DNA of 64,000 nucleotides from Tenacibaculum sp. SZ-18 (GCF_002813915.1 NZ_CP019335.1:2773777-2837776); one strand, 5' to 3'. Positions 17,382-25,770 are shown, counted from the stretch's first letter. Numbers and translations are program-made. Notes: a model not told the origin generated them from the sequence alone.

Positions 17382-18161
17382 ATGAAAAAAATCACACTTC
17401 TTTTATTATTGGCTTTCGGAATTAAAACAGCATTTGCGGAATGCTCAATGAGTGGAATGTCTTTCTTTCCAGAAACTAAAGAAATTGGATTGAATTCAAA
17501 ATTCATCGTCCAGGGTTATGCTTACAGTCAAAAGACTATAAATAGTTTCAAAAACAGAAAAGTTTATCTGGAAAGTGAAAGCGGAGAATTAATTGAGCTG
17601 AATCTTAAAGAATTCTATACAGGTCAGATGCAATTAACTCAGGCTATCTTTTATCCAACATCAGAATTAAAACCTAACACAAAGTACTTTCTTAAATACT
17701 CTGACCAAACCGAAAATGAAGGAAGAGAAATGAAGCAATATAACAGAGAAAAAAAAGTGAGAGAAAAAGTTTATTGGAAAACAACAGACAAAAAGGAACT
17801 TGAAACTCTGAATTCTAATCTGAATATTGAATTTGAAAAAACCGAAGTTATACACTATGGTTGTGGCCCATCTGCGAATGCAATTTTCAATGTTAAAAAT
17901 AAATCGGAGTCTGAAATCTGGTATAAGACAGAGGTCGTTGACTTAAGCACTGACAACAAGAACGTATTTTATATTAAAGAATGAAATGGTAAACTGAATG
18001 TTGGACACGGAATGTGTGCAGGAGGATTTACGTTTAAAGATAAAGGAAAATATAAAGTTAGGTTCACGCCAATGAATACTGACGGAAAATCATTAAAAAC
18101 TACTGACTGGACAACTTTTGAAAGTCCGTTTATGAACGACAAAAGTCCATTCGGAAATTAA
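17382..18161 (+). pseudogene. Secreted cassette protein interrupted by an in-frame TGA
   Basis: From ATG 17382 a signal peptide (MKKITLLLLLAFGIKTAFA) leads into a beta-rich mature protein (ECSMSGMSFFPET). TGA at 17982-17984 stops it after 200 residues, yet the same frame continues sensibly for 59 more (NGKLNVGHGMCAGGFTFKD to the end at 18161), reaching just short of the attC. A single GGA-to-TGA change would explain it. Function unknown. Cassette ends GTTAGCCATA and TATGGCTAAC are complementary. Confidence 0.75.
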
Positions 18162-18170
18162 AAATACTAT

Positions 18171-18367
18171 GGCTAACAATGGCTATAATTAATACGGGGT
18201 TTGGTGTTTAATCCCAAGTTTAGTGTATTTTTACAATGTCCGCCAAATCTTTTTGATTTGGCTTTAAAAATGAAAAGATTAAAACAAAATAAAAAGTTTT
18301 GGCTATGTGCTTAATCGGTAATTAATCGCTTTTAATTCCCGCACTAACCATAGCCGAGACGTTAACT
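18171..18367 (+). repeat. attC-like site (long, 197 bp)
   Basis: Opens GGCTAAC, closes GTTAACT. Inner arms TGGCTATAATTAATACGGG and CCCGCACTAACCATAGCCG; the middle contains GCCAAATC-tttttGATTTGGC. Confidence 0.8.
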
Positions 18368-18962
18368 ATCATTGTCGAGAATTATATGAAGTTCTCTTTT
18401 TGAAAAATCAAAGTCAGTTGCAAAATTGTACTTTTCAAGAGTAATTCCAGCTTCGTCCTTTTTTTAGAGAACTAAACGTTTGATGGTTTGGATCATTTGC
18501 CAATCTCCTAATTTCTTGATTGTCGGTTCTTGTTTTGTGTTTGAAAAGTCTCTGGCTCGTTCCGATAACTTAGCTTACTTTTTATTTTTGAGTAGAACCT
18601 CATCGTATTTTTAGCCAATTCTCGCTGAACGTTCTGATCCGTTCTTTTTCTAAAAAAAGGCTTTTTACAAATCTTAAGATACACAAACTAAATGCAAGTA
18701 AGGCTTGTGACTATTTATCTTTTATTGACTGACAATTGTTCTTGTTTATAAACATCTAGATTTGCATTCTGTCTCGTTTGCTTTCAGTACAAAATTTTCT
18801 AAACGCTTTGAATTTTGGCTAGTGTTCTCCAACATTAGTTAACAGCGTGTATAAAAAATTGCTTCTTTCTCTATAAATCAAAAATTATATTTACTTTTAA
18901 ATCATGAAAAACGAATGAAAAATTGCTACTAAAATCATCGCAACTTTTCATACACAATTACG
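18362..18962 (+). other. ORF-less 600-bp cassette, copy 6
   Basis: 601-bp copy. Shares AAAACGAATG with copy 2 and CTTTTTACAAA with copy 5, suggesting exchange among copies. Its attC is 18837-18968. Confidence 0.85.
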
Positions 18963-18968
18963 TTGCCA
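18837..18968 (+). repeat. attC-like site of ORF-less cassette 6
   Basis: Opens AGTTAAC, closes GTTGCCA; same body as copy 2. Confidence 0.8.
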
Positions 18969-18973
18969 CACAT

Positions 18974-19669
18974 ATGAGAAAAACGATTCCGACATTAATT
19001 TTAACTTTGATTTTAGCCTCTTTTTTATGAAATTGTAAAGAAGAAAAAAAACTGTCTCAATCGGAATTTGAACAAGCTGTTTTCTATGAAATATTTCCTG
19101 CGATTTTGGATTCAATTTACTATGATAAGAGAATGCTTCCACCTCCTCCACCACCTCCACCTGAATTTTTTGAAAACTACAGCCAAAATGAATTAGATAA
19201 AGCTATTTCAGATTATAAACAGACCGAAACCTATAAACAAGGAAAAAAGAAATGGGAAAAGAAAAAAGATTCACTAAACCAAGATACTTCTCCAATCTAT
19301 TTAGCTATTTCTGACTCAATAACTCGTTACGAAAGAGAAGATATGTATGAGTTAGTTCAACATTTTAACAACCAAAACATAATTTTAGACTCAAAAAACA
19401 TTGAATTAAACAACGGATTCAAAATAGATTTAAGCAAATTAAATTCTAACAACGAAAAAATTAAATTTAAATATCAATCGGAATTCCCAAAAGGACGTGA
19501 ATTTTGGAGAACTGAATATGATTTTTACATTGCTGCAAAAATTGGGTTTAATCGAATATTATTTGACAACACTAAAACCTATGGTGTCTTGAATGGTGGT
19601 TTTGGAATGGGAATTTTAAATGGAAGTGGATTTAGAATTTTTATTAGGAAAAATGAAAATGGTAAATGA
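18974..19669 (+). pseudogene. Cassette lipoprotein with TGA inside the signal peptide
   Basis: ATG 18974 starts a lipoprotein signal, MRKTIPTLILTLILASFL, then TGA (19028-19030) immediately before NCKEEKK. A residue such as Gly in place of the stop would make a normal lipobox. The frame then runs unbroken to 19669, with a proline run (PPPPPPPP) near residue 56 and an Asn/Lys-rich body. Only the signal is broken; re-initiation at TTG 19106 is possible but the product would not be exported. Cassette ends GTTGCCACAC and GTGTGGCAAC are complementary. Confidence 0.75.
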
Positions 19670-19717
19670 ATTATCGATAAAGTTGTTAAAACTTGGATTT
19701 CGTAGAAAAAATACGTG

Positions 19718-19849
19718 TGGCAACACCGTGTATAATTCATTGCTAGTTCTAGCCTGCTTGGAAATTCCTTCGGAATTTCCTCTGGTTCGTTTTAGTTTAC
19801 TAATTTAGTTGCTCAAACACGCAACGAAATCATACACAAACACGTTGTG
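19718..19849 (+). repeat. attC-like site (132 bp) with TTCG-loop hairpin
   Basis: Opens TGGCAAC, closes GTTGTGC. Inner arms CGTGTATAATTCATTGC and GCAACGAAATCATACACAA; middle hairpin GGAAATTC-CTTCG-GAATTTCC. Sister of the site at 4400. Confidence 0.87.
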
Positions 19850-19876
19850 CAACATTTAAAAAACTAAAGTGAATTA

Positions 19877-20851
19877 ATGAAACACCCTTTTAAGCCTTCA
19901 AAATCTAATATAATTTATGCTTCAATTGTTGCTGCAATTATAGTTTTCTTTAACATCCGAATTTACGGTTTTGATGCCTATACTTTTGGAATGAGTATTG
20001 GCTCTATAATTGGAATAATCTTAATTCCGACATTATTAGCATTATTGTTTTGGTTTATACTTGGGCGAAAAGAAAACGGTGGAACAACAACATTTAATGT
20101 AGTATTGACATTAATGCTTTTAGGTTCAATTAGCGAATTTGGACAAATTGCAAAAGACAGACAAAAGCTAATAAATGATTTACAAAAAGCAGTGTCTGAA
20201 TATAAAGAAAGTACTATAGCTAATCCTGATTCGACAGATTCAAACTACAATGTATTATCAGCTAATGTCAAAAACTCAATTGATGACTTAATAAAAAGTA
20301 GTGTTGGCGAAGAAAGAAAAGTGTGGTTAGCATTGAGAGACTTTTTCAGAAAATCTGATAGCACTAACATTGAATGGAATAAAGCTTACAATGCGTTTGC
20401 TGAACCTCGGATTTTGGATTTTAATAGATTAAATAATAAAGAGGAGTTTGAATTCCAAAAACAAACTGTCCAAGAATACATTAACCAATCAGACCATTTT
20501 AAAGCTTTTGTAGAAAACAGAATTGACTATTTAAAAGAACAAACTAAAAGAATTGACAAAAGCAATAAAGCTTATAAAGGCTTTATAAAAGGATTGACAA
20601 AAAAAGACTCAGTACAAAAACCAATTTTTATGCCTTACATCAATGCTCACATTGGATACGGTCAAGGAATAAAAAAAATAATTGAACTTTTAGAAAATGA
20701 ACAAGGTAATTGGAGTTATGATAATGAAACTGAAACCTTGATATTTGAAAATTCGGAGGCTCAAACAACATATGAAAACATTTTAAATGACGCTATTTCA
20801 AATGAAGAAATTGTGAATGAACTTTCCGATAAGTTAGTAGAAATAATGTAA
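19877..20851 (+). CDS. Cassette-encoded membrane protein with a helical cytoplasmic domain
   Basis: 324 residues from ATG 19877. Three hydrophobic segments at about 14-30, 38-62 and 72-88 are followed by a long, charged, largely helical domain (about 95-324) with coiled-coil tendency (RQKLINDLQKAVSEYK) and an acidic end. Topology suggests a small membrane anchor and a cytoplasmic domain. No family recognised. Cassette ends GTTGTGCAAC and GTTGCACAAC are complementary. Confidence 0.75.
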   Translation: MKHPFKPSKSNIIYASIVAAIIVFFNIRIYGFDAYTFGMSIGSIIGIILIPTLLALLFWFILGRKENGGTTTFNVVLTLMLLGSISEFGQIAKDRQKLINDLQKAVSEYKESTIANPDSTDSNYNVLSANVKNSIDDLIKSSVGEERKVWLALRDFFRKSDSTNIEWNKAYNAFAEPRILDFNRLNNKEEFEFQKQTVQEYINQSDHFKAFVENRIDYLKEQTKRIDKSNKAYKGFIKGLTKKDSVQKPIFMPYINAHIGYGQGIKKIIELLENEQGNWSYDNETETLIFENSEAQTTYENILNDAISNEEIVNELSDKLVEIM

Positions 20852-20861
20852 AAAAAACGTT

Positions 20862-21002
20862 GCACAACAATGGCTATAATTCATTGTGGTTTTGTGCCAC
20901 ACCAAAATAAAAGTATAAATCAAACAGTTGGATTTCAGCGGAATAATCCTAAGTATGATTCCACAACGAAATCATAGCCGAGACCGTTGTAGCCAATTTA
21001 AC
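20862..21002 (+). repeat. attC-like site (141 bp)
   Basis: Opens GCACAAC, closes GTTGTAG. Inner arms TGGCTATAATTCATTGTGG and CCACAACGAAATCATAGCCG pair well. Confidence 0.86.
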
Positions 21003-21005
21003 CCG

Positions 21006-21503
21006 ATGCAAAAAACAGAAGAATTTATAGAAAATAGAATTAAATGGCGCGCCACGAAACACGATTTGCCCAATAAAAGTGTTCATTTATTTGAGAACTT
21101 AACGGATGATAAAAAAACAGAATATGTGACTCATTTCAATGATAATGATTGTGGAAAATTAATCTTGTTATTTACCGATTCAAAAAAAAACTGGACAGCA
21201 ATTGGAACCAAACAAATTATTGGTTTTGACGGAACAAATTATAACTCTGTCGAACTATCTTCCATAAAAGATGTTGATTCTAAAAATCGGAAAGAATATT
21301 TCGAGAAAGCAGAGGCAGGGGAGAAAAAACTCAAAAAAATAAATAAACGAAATGAATCTGAATTGTTAATTACTGAATTTAATGGAAAGGAAACTATTTT
21401 CATTACAAAAGCGGGAAGTGATTTATTTTCGCTTTGGAATATAATGATGATGATTGAACAATTGAATAAAAAACTGGCTACAACAAAACCTAAGCTGCAT
21501 TAA
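21006..21503 (+). CDS. Cassette-encoded cytoplasmic protein of unknown function
   Basis: 165 residues from ATG 21006; the frame is open further upstream, but that lies within the previous attC. Acidic and lysine-rich, no signal peptide, with beta-like repeats (CGKLILLFTD, WTAIGTKQIIGFDG, ESELLITEFNGKETIFIT). The last eight codons and the stop lie in the attC at 21478, so the C-terminus TTKPKLH comes from the recombination site. Confidence 0.72.
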   Translation: MQKTEEFIENRIKWRATKHDLPNKSVHLFENLTDDKKTEYVTHFNDNDCGKLILLFTDSKKNWTAIGTKQIIGFDGTNYNSVELSSIKDVDSKNRKEYFEKAEAGEKKLKKINKRNESELLITEFNGKETIFITKAGSDLFSLWNIMMMIEQLNKKLATTKPKLH

Positions 21504-21529
21504 AACGCAGCTTAGCCGAGACGTTAACT
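21478..21529 (+). repeat. attC-like site (short, 52 bp)
   Basis: Opens CTACAAC, closes GTTAACT. Perfect hairpin CTAAGCTGC-ATTAAAAC-GCAGCTTAG, the fully paired version of the sites at 124 and 2529. Confidence 0.87.
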
Positions 21530-22124
21530 ATCATTGTCGAGAATTATGTGAAGTTCTCTTTTTGATAAATCAAAGTCAGTTGCAAAATTGTACTTTTCAA
21601 CAATAATTCCAGCTTTACCCTTTTTTTAGAGAACTAAACGTTTTATGATTTGGCTCATTTGCCAATCTTCTAATTTCTTGATTGTCGGTTCTTGTTTTGT
21701 GTTTGAAAAGTCTTTGGCTCGTTCAGATAACTAAGCTTACTTTTTACTTTTAAGTAGAACCTCATCGTCTTTTTAGCCAATTCTCGCTGAACGTTCTGAT
21801 CCGTTCTTTTTCTAAAAAAAGGCTTCATACAAATCTTAAAATACGCAAACTAAATGCAAGTAGGGCTTATAACTATTTATCTTTTATTGGCTGACAATTG
21901 TGCTTGTTTGTAAACCTTTAGTTTTGCATTCTGTCTCGTTTGCTTTCAGTGTAAAATTTTCTAAACGCTTTGAATTTTGGCTAGTGTTCTCCAACATTAG
22001 TTAACAGCGTGTATAAAAAATTGCTGCATTCTCTATAAATCAAAAATTATATTTACTTTTAAATCATGAAAAATGAATGAAAAATTGCTACCAAAATCAT
22101 CGCAACTTTTCATACACAATTACG
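21524..22124 (+). other. ORF-less 600-bp cassette, copy 7
   Basis: 601-bp copy, closest to copy 2 (CAATAATTCCAGCTTT, GTTCAGATAACTAAGC). Its attC is 21999-22130. Confidence 0.85.
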
Positions 22125-22130
22125 TTACCA
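21999..22130 (+). repeat. attC-like site of ORF-less cassette 7
   Basis: Opens AGTTAAC, closes GTTACCA. The following cassette is reduced to about 13 bases (TTACCATACATAC) before the second IS element. Confidence 0.8.
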
Positions 22131-22176
22131 TACATACTGACCCGTCCTAAATAAAGGCTACATAATTTTAAACATT

Positions 22177-22548
22177 ATGTATAAAAACGACAAAGTCATC
22201 AGACGTTATTCAGAACCTTTTAAATTGAAAATTTTAGACGAACTTACAACCGGAAAATTAAACAAGTATCAATTAGGTAAGGCATATGGTATCGCTCCAA
22301 CTACCATTAATGAATGGATTAAAAAGTATAACCGTAAAGACCTTATGAATACCAGAATAACCGTGAAAACTAAGGATGAAATAACCAGAATTAAACAGCT
22401 TCAAAAAGAGATTGAACAACAAAAAAAACTCTTGTTAAAAAAAGACTTGGATGCTATGATTCAAGATTCATACCTAGAAGTTGCTGCTGAAGACCTTGGT
22501 TATAAATCTGTAGCAGAACTAAAAAAAAAGCTAAATATAGAGCGTTAA
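22177..22548 (+). CDS. IS3-family transposase OrfA, copy 2
   Basis: 123 residues, differing from the copy at 14638 at one residue (Gln82). Same helix-turn-helix and leucine-rich coiled coil, and the same A9 run near the 3' end for -1 slippage. Confidence 0.9.
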   Translation: MYKNDKVIRRYSEPFKLKILDELTTGKLNKYQLGKAYGIAPTTINEWIKKYNRKDLMNTRITVKTKDEITRIKQLQKEIEQQKKLLLKKDLDAMIQDSYLEVAAEDLGYKSVAELKKKLNIER

Positions 22549-22583
22549 TTACATCTAAAACCAAAGCTAAAGGATTTGCGTCT

Positions 22584-23399
22584 TTGACAACTATAACTAA
22601 CTGTTTCGGACTTAAACGTGATGCATATTACAAATATAAACATAGAGCTGATAAACGTTTAAAGCTAGAACAACAGATTATTCAAATTGTTAAGCAAAAA
22701 CGCAAATCCTTACCAAGAGAAGGTGTTCGTAAACTCAAAATATCCTTAAAAAACGATTTTGATAATGCAAATCTTAAGGTAGGAAGAGACATGCTATTCA
22801 ATGTCCTTAGAAAACACAATATGCTTACAACCAGAAAGAAACCAAGTTATAGAACTACCAATTCTTTTCATAGATTCTATAAATACAAAAACATCATAAA
22901 AGATGTACTTGTTGATAGACCTAACCAGGTATGGGTAAGTGACATCACCTACATTAGAACTGTAAAAGGATTTTGTTATTTAGCCCTTATAACCGACTTG
23001 TATTCTAGAAAAATAATAGGGTATGATCTTAGTGATAGCTTAGAGCTTAGCGGATGTGTAAGAGCATTAAAAAAAGCATTATATAAAGCTAAAAATACGG
23101 ATGAACTCATACATCACTCCGATAGAGGAATACAATATTGCAGTAACCTATATACACAAATTTTAAAAAGGAAGAACATTAAAATTAGCATGACAGAAGA
23201 TAACCATTGTTATGAAAATGCTGTCGCTGAAAGGGTAAATGGTATATTAAAAGATGAGTTTTACTTAGATCAAACATTTGATAATGTGATACATGCAAAA
23301 AGAGCTACAAAAAGTGCAATCAATCTATACAACCAAATAAGATTACACGTATCTTTAGACTATAAAACACCAAATATGGTATACAAATTAACAGCTTAA
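22584..23399 (+). CDS. IS3-family transposase OrfB, copy 2
   Basis: DDE transposase with Asp120, Asp180 and Glu216 (AERVNGILKDEF, the usual sequence around the catalytic Glu). The first copy has AERGNG here, so this one is the better candidate for activity. Probably made as an OrfAB fusion through the A9 run at the end of orfA. Confidence 0.9.
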   Translation: MTTITNCFGLKRDAYYKYKHRADKRLKLEQQIIQIVKQKRKSLPREGVRKLKISLKNDFDNANLKVGRDMLFNVLRKHNMLTTRKKPSYRTTNSFHRFYKYKNIIKDVLVDRPNQVWVSDITYIRTVKGFCYLALITDLYSRKIIGYDLSDSLELSGCVRALKKALYKAKNTDELIHHSDRGIQYCSNLYTQILKRKNIKISMTEDNHCYENAVAERVNGILKDEFYLDQTFDNVIHAKRATKSAINLYNQIRLHVSLDYKTPNMVYKLTA

Positions 23400-23438
23400 A
23401 TCAATTTTTAACCTGTAGCCATATTTCAGGACTAGACA

Positions 23439-24028
23439 TTGTCGAGAATTATGTGAAGTTCTCTTTTTGATAAATCAAAGTCAGTTTTAAAATTTTATTT
23501 TTCAATAGTAATTCCAGCTTTGTCCTTTTTTTAGAGAACTAAACGTTTTATGGTTTGGCTCATTTGCCAATCTCATTGTTTCTTGATTGTCGGTTCTTAT
23601 TTTGTGTTTGCAACGTCTCTGGCTCGTTCCGATAACTTAGATTACTTTTTACTTTTGAGTAGAACCTCATCGTATTTTTAGCCAATTCTCGCTGAACGTT
23701 CTGATCCGTTCTTTTTCTAAAAAAAGGCTTTATACAAATCTTAAAATACGCAAACTAAATGCAAGTAAGGCTTGTAACTATTTATCTTTTATTGGCTGAC
23801 AATTGTTCTTGTTTGAAACCGTTTGGAGTTGCATTCTGTATCGTTTGCTTTCAGTTTAAAATTTTCTAAAGGCTTTGAATTTTGGCTAGTGTTCTCCAAC
23901 ATTAGTTAACAGCGTGTATAAAAAATTGCTTCTTTCTCTATAAATCAAAAATTATATTTACTTTTAAATCATGAAAATGAATGAAAAATTGCCGCTAAAA
24001 TCATCGCAACTTTTCATACACAATTACG
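23439..24028 (+). other. ORF-less 600-bp cassette, copy 8 (5' end lost)
   Basis: 590 bp; begins TTGTCGAGAATT directly at the IS end and lacks the first 9-10 bases of the unit. More divergent than most copies (GTTTGGAGTTGC, TTGCCGCTAAAATC). Its attC is 23904-24034. Confidence 0.85.
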
Positions 24029-24034
24029 TTAGCT
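23904..24034 (+). repeat. attC-like site of ORF-less cassette 8
   Basis: Opens AGTTAAC, closes GTTAGCT. Confidence 0.8.
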
Positions 24035-24058
24035 ACAATTTGAAATCAATTAAATCCC

Positions 24059-24676
24059 TTGAATAAAATAATATTAGAAACTTTTATAAAAAGAGGATTA
24101 TCTGACAGAAGAGAAAGGATACTTCGATTCACTGAAAAAGGAATAGAATTTGACAACTCAACATTCTTTGTAGAGAATATAGTTTTTATTGAATACAGTC
24201 AGATTAAATCTTATCGTTTCGGATTGAAATGGATTACTGGATTATACTTTACTTTTGGTAGAGAATATATAATTGAATTAAAGACTCTTGACAATCGCAT
24301 AATTAAATTAAATTCTTCCTGTTATTATGGATTTAAAAAAATTGAATTCGCTAAAAAACAAAATGAGATTCTCGACGTTTTGTGGAAAAACTATTCTGAA
24401 AAAAAATGTCTAGATAATTTAGAAAAATATAAATCTCACATGGAGTTTAGAATCCTAAAAACTAAGATCACTTCAAAAGGAGTTTACATCAAAAACAATT
24501 TAGTTGAGTGGAATAACATAGAAATAAAAGAATATTTCGACTATTTCGTGATTTTTTCCTCTAAAGATATTGAAAATTTGAATCAAGCTTATTACTATAA
24601 ATTAGATTGGGACTCTGGAGTTTTATTTGGAACGATTAAAACAATAAAAACAGTAGCTAACAAAGCGTATAATTAA
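24059..24676 (+). CDS. Last cassette gene, unknown function
   Basis: 205 residues if translation starts at TTG 24059; no ATG lies between the cassette boundary and this codon, and the sequence from here reads as a normal N-terminus (MNKIILETFIKRG). Basic, with beta-rich segments (IVFIEYSQIKSYRFG, YFTFGREYIIELKTLDNRIIKLN) like a PH-type domain followed by a second similar half. Stop TAA falls inside the truncated attC. Cassette ends GTTAGCTAC and GTAGCTAAC are complementary. Confidence 0.65.
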   Translation: MNKIILETFIKRGLSDRRERILRFTEKGIEFDNSTFFVENIVFIEYSQIKSYRFGLKWITGLYFTFGREYIIELKTLDNRIIKLNSSCYYGFKKIEFAKKQNEILDVLWKNYSEKKCLDNLEKYKSHMEFRILKTKITSKGVYIKNNLVEWNNIEIKEYFDYFVIFSSKDIENLNQAYYYKLDWDSGVLFGTIKTIKTVANKAYN

Positions 24677-24690
24677 TTACGTCTGAATAG
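24655..24690 (+). repeat. Truncated attC-like site; right end of the array
   Basis: Opens AGCTAAC and continues AAAGCGTATAATTAATTACG like the sites at 3082 and 4946, then stops matching near 24690. No closing arm or GTT box follows, so the array was broken here by deletion or insertion. Confidence 0.75.
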
Positions 24691-24698
24691 AAACTATG

Positions 24699-24992
24699 TT
24701 AATAAGACAATTCAATCATCTCCTGTAATAATTCTTCAGGAGATAGTTTTTTAGTAAGTCTTTCCAAGTTCTTTTCAGCTTTAGAAACATGACCAAATAA
24801 GGAGTGCGACACTCCTATCTTCTTAGTAAAATTTATAAAATACTCTAATGCTATTATGTTCTGATAGCGAACAAATTGATCAGCATTTAAGTGCGGCACA
24901 CCTTGACTTTTAACTACGTTGGAGAAATACTTTGAATACATTTTACAAAGTTCTTTATAATTTGTAGCAATTATAGCTTGGTTTTGTAGCAT
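24699..24992 (-). CDS. Small protein of unknown function, also present as a fragment at 28.5 kb
   Basis: 97 residues from ATG at 24992 (complement). Soluble, helical, with no recognised domain (NYKELCKMYSKYF, KKIGVSHSLFGHVSKAEK). It is divergent from the SRAP gene, with 58 bases between the starts. A second copy of most of the gene lies on the same strand at 28475, about 95% identical by eye. The pair flanks a 3.7 kb block of decayed mobile DNA. Confidence 0.65.
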   Translation of the reverse strand: MLQNQAIIATNYKELCKMYSKYFSNVVKSQGVPHLNADQFVRYQNIIALEYFINFTKKIGVSHSLFGHVSKAEKNLERLTKKLSPEELLQEMIELSY

Positions 24993-25050
24993 GTTAATAA
25001 GTCTTTCCAAATTCAAACTAAATAGTAACTTTACAGCTATTATCATTACT

Positions 25051-25770
25051 ATGTGTTTTACTAAGTCAAATACAAAATCAGCAGAAGAAAACGAAAAAAG
25101 ATTTAAGGCGAGTTTTATTGCACCAGAAATTTATCAGTCATACTACGCAAGATCTGGTTATTCTACTGATTATTTGTATATTATAAAGCAAAACGAAAAT
25201 GAAATTATTAACCCAGCATATTGGGGATTACTTCCGGAAAATATAACTATTGATAAGAGGCAAGAATATTTAAGTCAATATCGAACCTATAATGCCAGAG
25301 TAGATAAAATTCTTAACAATCAAAATAGAGCTATAAATTTTATAAAGAGTCAACCCTGCATAATTCTAGCAGATGGAATATTTGAACCACATTACAAATC
25401 AGATATAAGTTATCCTCATTATATAAAACATCATGATCATGGTTTGTTTGCATTGGCAGGAGTATATACAGAACTGGATGATGGTTTATACACTACTACA
25501 ATTATAACTAGAGAAGCTAATCCTTATTTTACAGAGATACACAATAAGAAAAAGCAAGGTACTTTTAGAATGCCTCTAATATTAAATCAGGAGGATGAAT
25601 CAAATTGGTTATCGAATGATTTAAATACAAGTGATATAACGGAATTACTAAATAGCTTTACTAGTAAAAAGTTCGTTGATTACCCAGTAAGAAAGAGTAG
25701 TGGTCATCCTATAAATAATACTGAAGGAATTCAACCTTTTTTTTACCCGGAACAACAATCGTTGTTTTAA
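25051..25770 (+). CDS. SRAP-domain protein (HMCES/YedK-like abasic-site crosslinker)
   Basis: 239 residues. Start fixed at ATG 25051 because the family needs Cys as residue 2 (MCFTKS), freed by removal of Met. SRAP proteins form a covalent thiazolidine link with abasic sites in single-stranded DNA and shield them. Active-site residues are all seen: Cys2, Asn81 (YNARVD), Glu112 (DGIFEP) and His164 (EIHNKKK), the last followed by three extra residues before FRMPLIL. Residues 120-150 match the family core. It lies just outside the cassette array. Confidence 0.88.
   Translation: MCFTKSNTKSAEENEKRFKASFIAPEIYQSYYARSGYSTDYLYIIKQNENEIINPAYWGLLPENITIDKRQEYLSQYRTYNARVDKILNNQNRAINFIKSQPCIILADGIFEPHYKSDISYPHYIKHHDHGLFALAGVYTELDDGLYTTTIITREANPYFTEIHNKKKQGTFRMPLILNQEDESNWLSNDLNTSDITELLNSFTSKKFVDYPVRKSSGHPINNTEGIQPFFYPEQQSLF

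Larger units (their letters stand above)
22138..23438 (+). mobile_element. IS3-family insertion sequence, copy 2 (1301 bp)
   Basis: Near-identical to the element at 14599, same length and ends. The left flank is the stub of one cassette, the right flank is ORF-less cassette copy 8 missing its first 9-10 bases. Two different cassettes therefore meet across the IS with no target duplication, pointing to a deletion or to recombination between IS copies. Confidence 0.88.
1..24690 (+). other. Integron-like gene-cassette array (attC cluster)
   Basis: Seen: small genes, all on the + strand, are separated by 30 sites that open with a variable RYYYAAC-like box and close with a GTT box. The two boxes belonging to one cassette are reverse complements: GTTGTGGTG opens and CACCACAAC closes the cassette at 1934-2535, GTTACCTACA and TGTAGGTAAC the one at 3811-4406. 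Inner arms also pair (GGCTAT with ATAGCC). This is the architecture of integron cassettes, where recombination falls between G and TT. The left end is open and the right end is a truncated site. No integrase gene is present, so within this window it is an attC cluster lacking intI. Most ORFs are unknown, as is usual for chromosomal integrons. Confidence 0.9.

Noticed and set aside
17982..19030. Selenocysteine or a recoded TGA in two cassettes
   Set aside because: No hairpin resembling a selenocysteine insertion element follows, the positions are not redox sites, and simple nonsense mutations suffice.
170..24028. The repeated 600-bp unit as a MITE or other transposon
   Set aside because: It has no terminal inverted repeats of transposon type or target duplications, and its edges coincide with attC boundaries in every copy, so a cassette explains it better.
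1..24690. A CRISPR array
   Set aside because: The repeats are unevenly spaced, long, and separated by coding genes, with no 25-40 bp direct repeats or cas genes.
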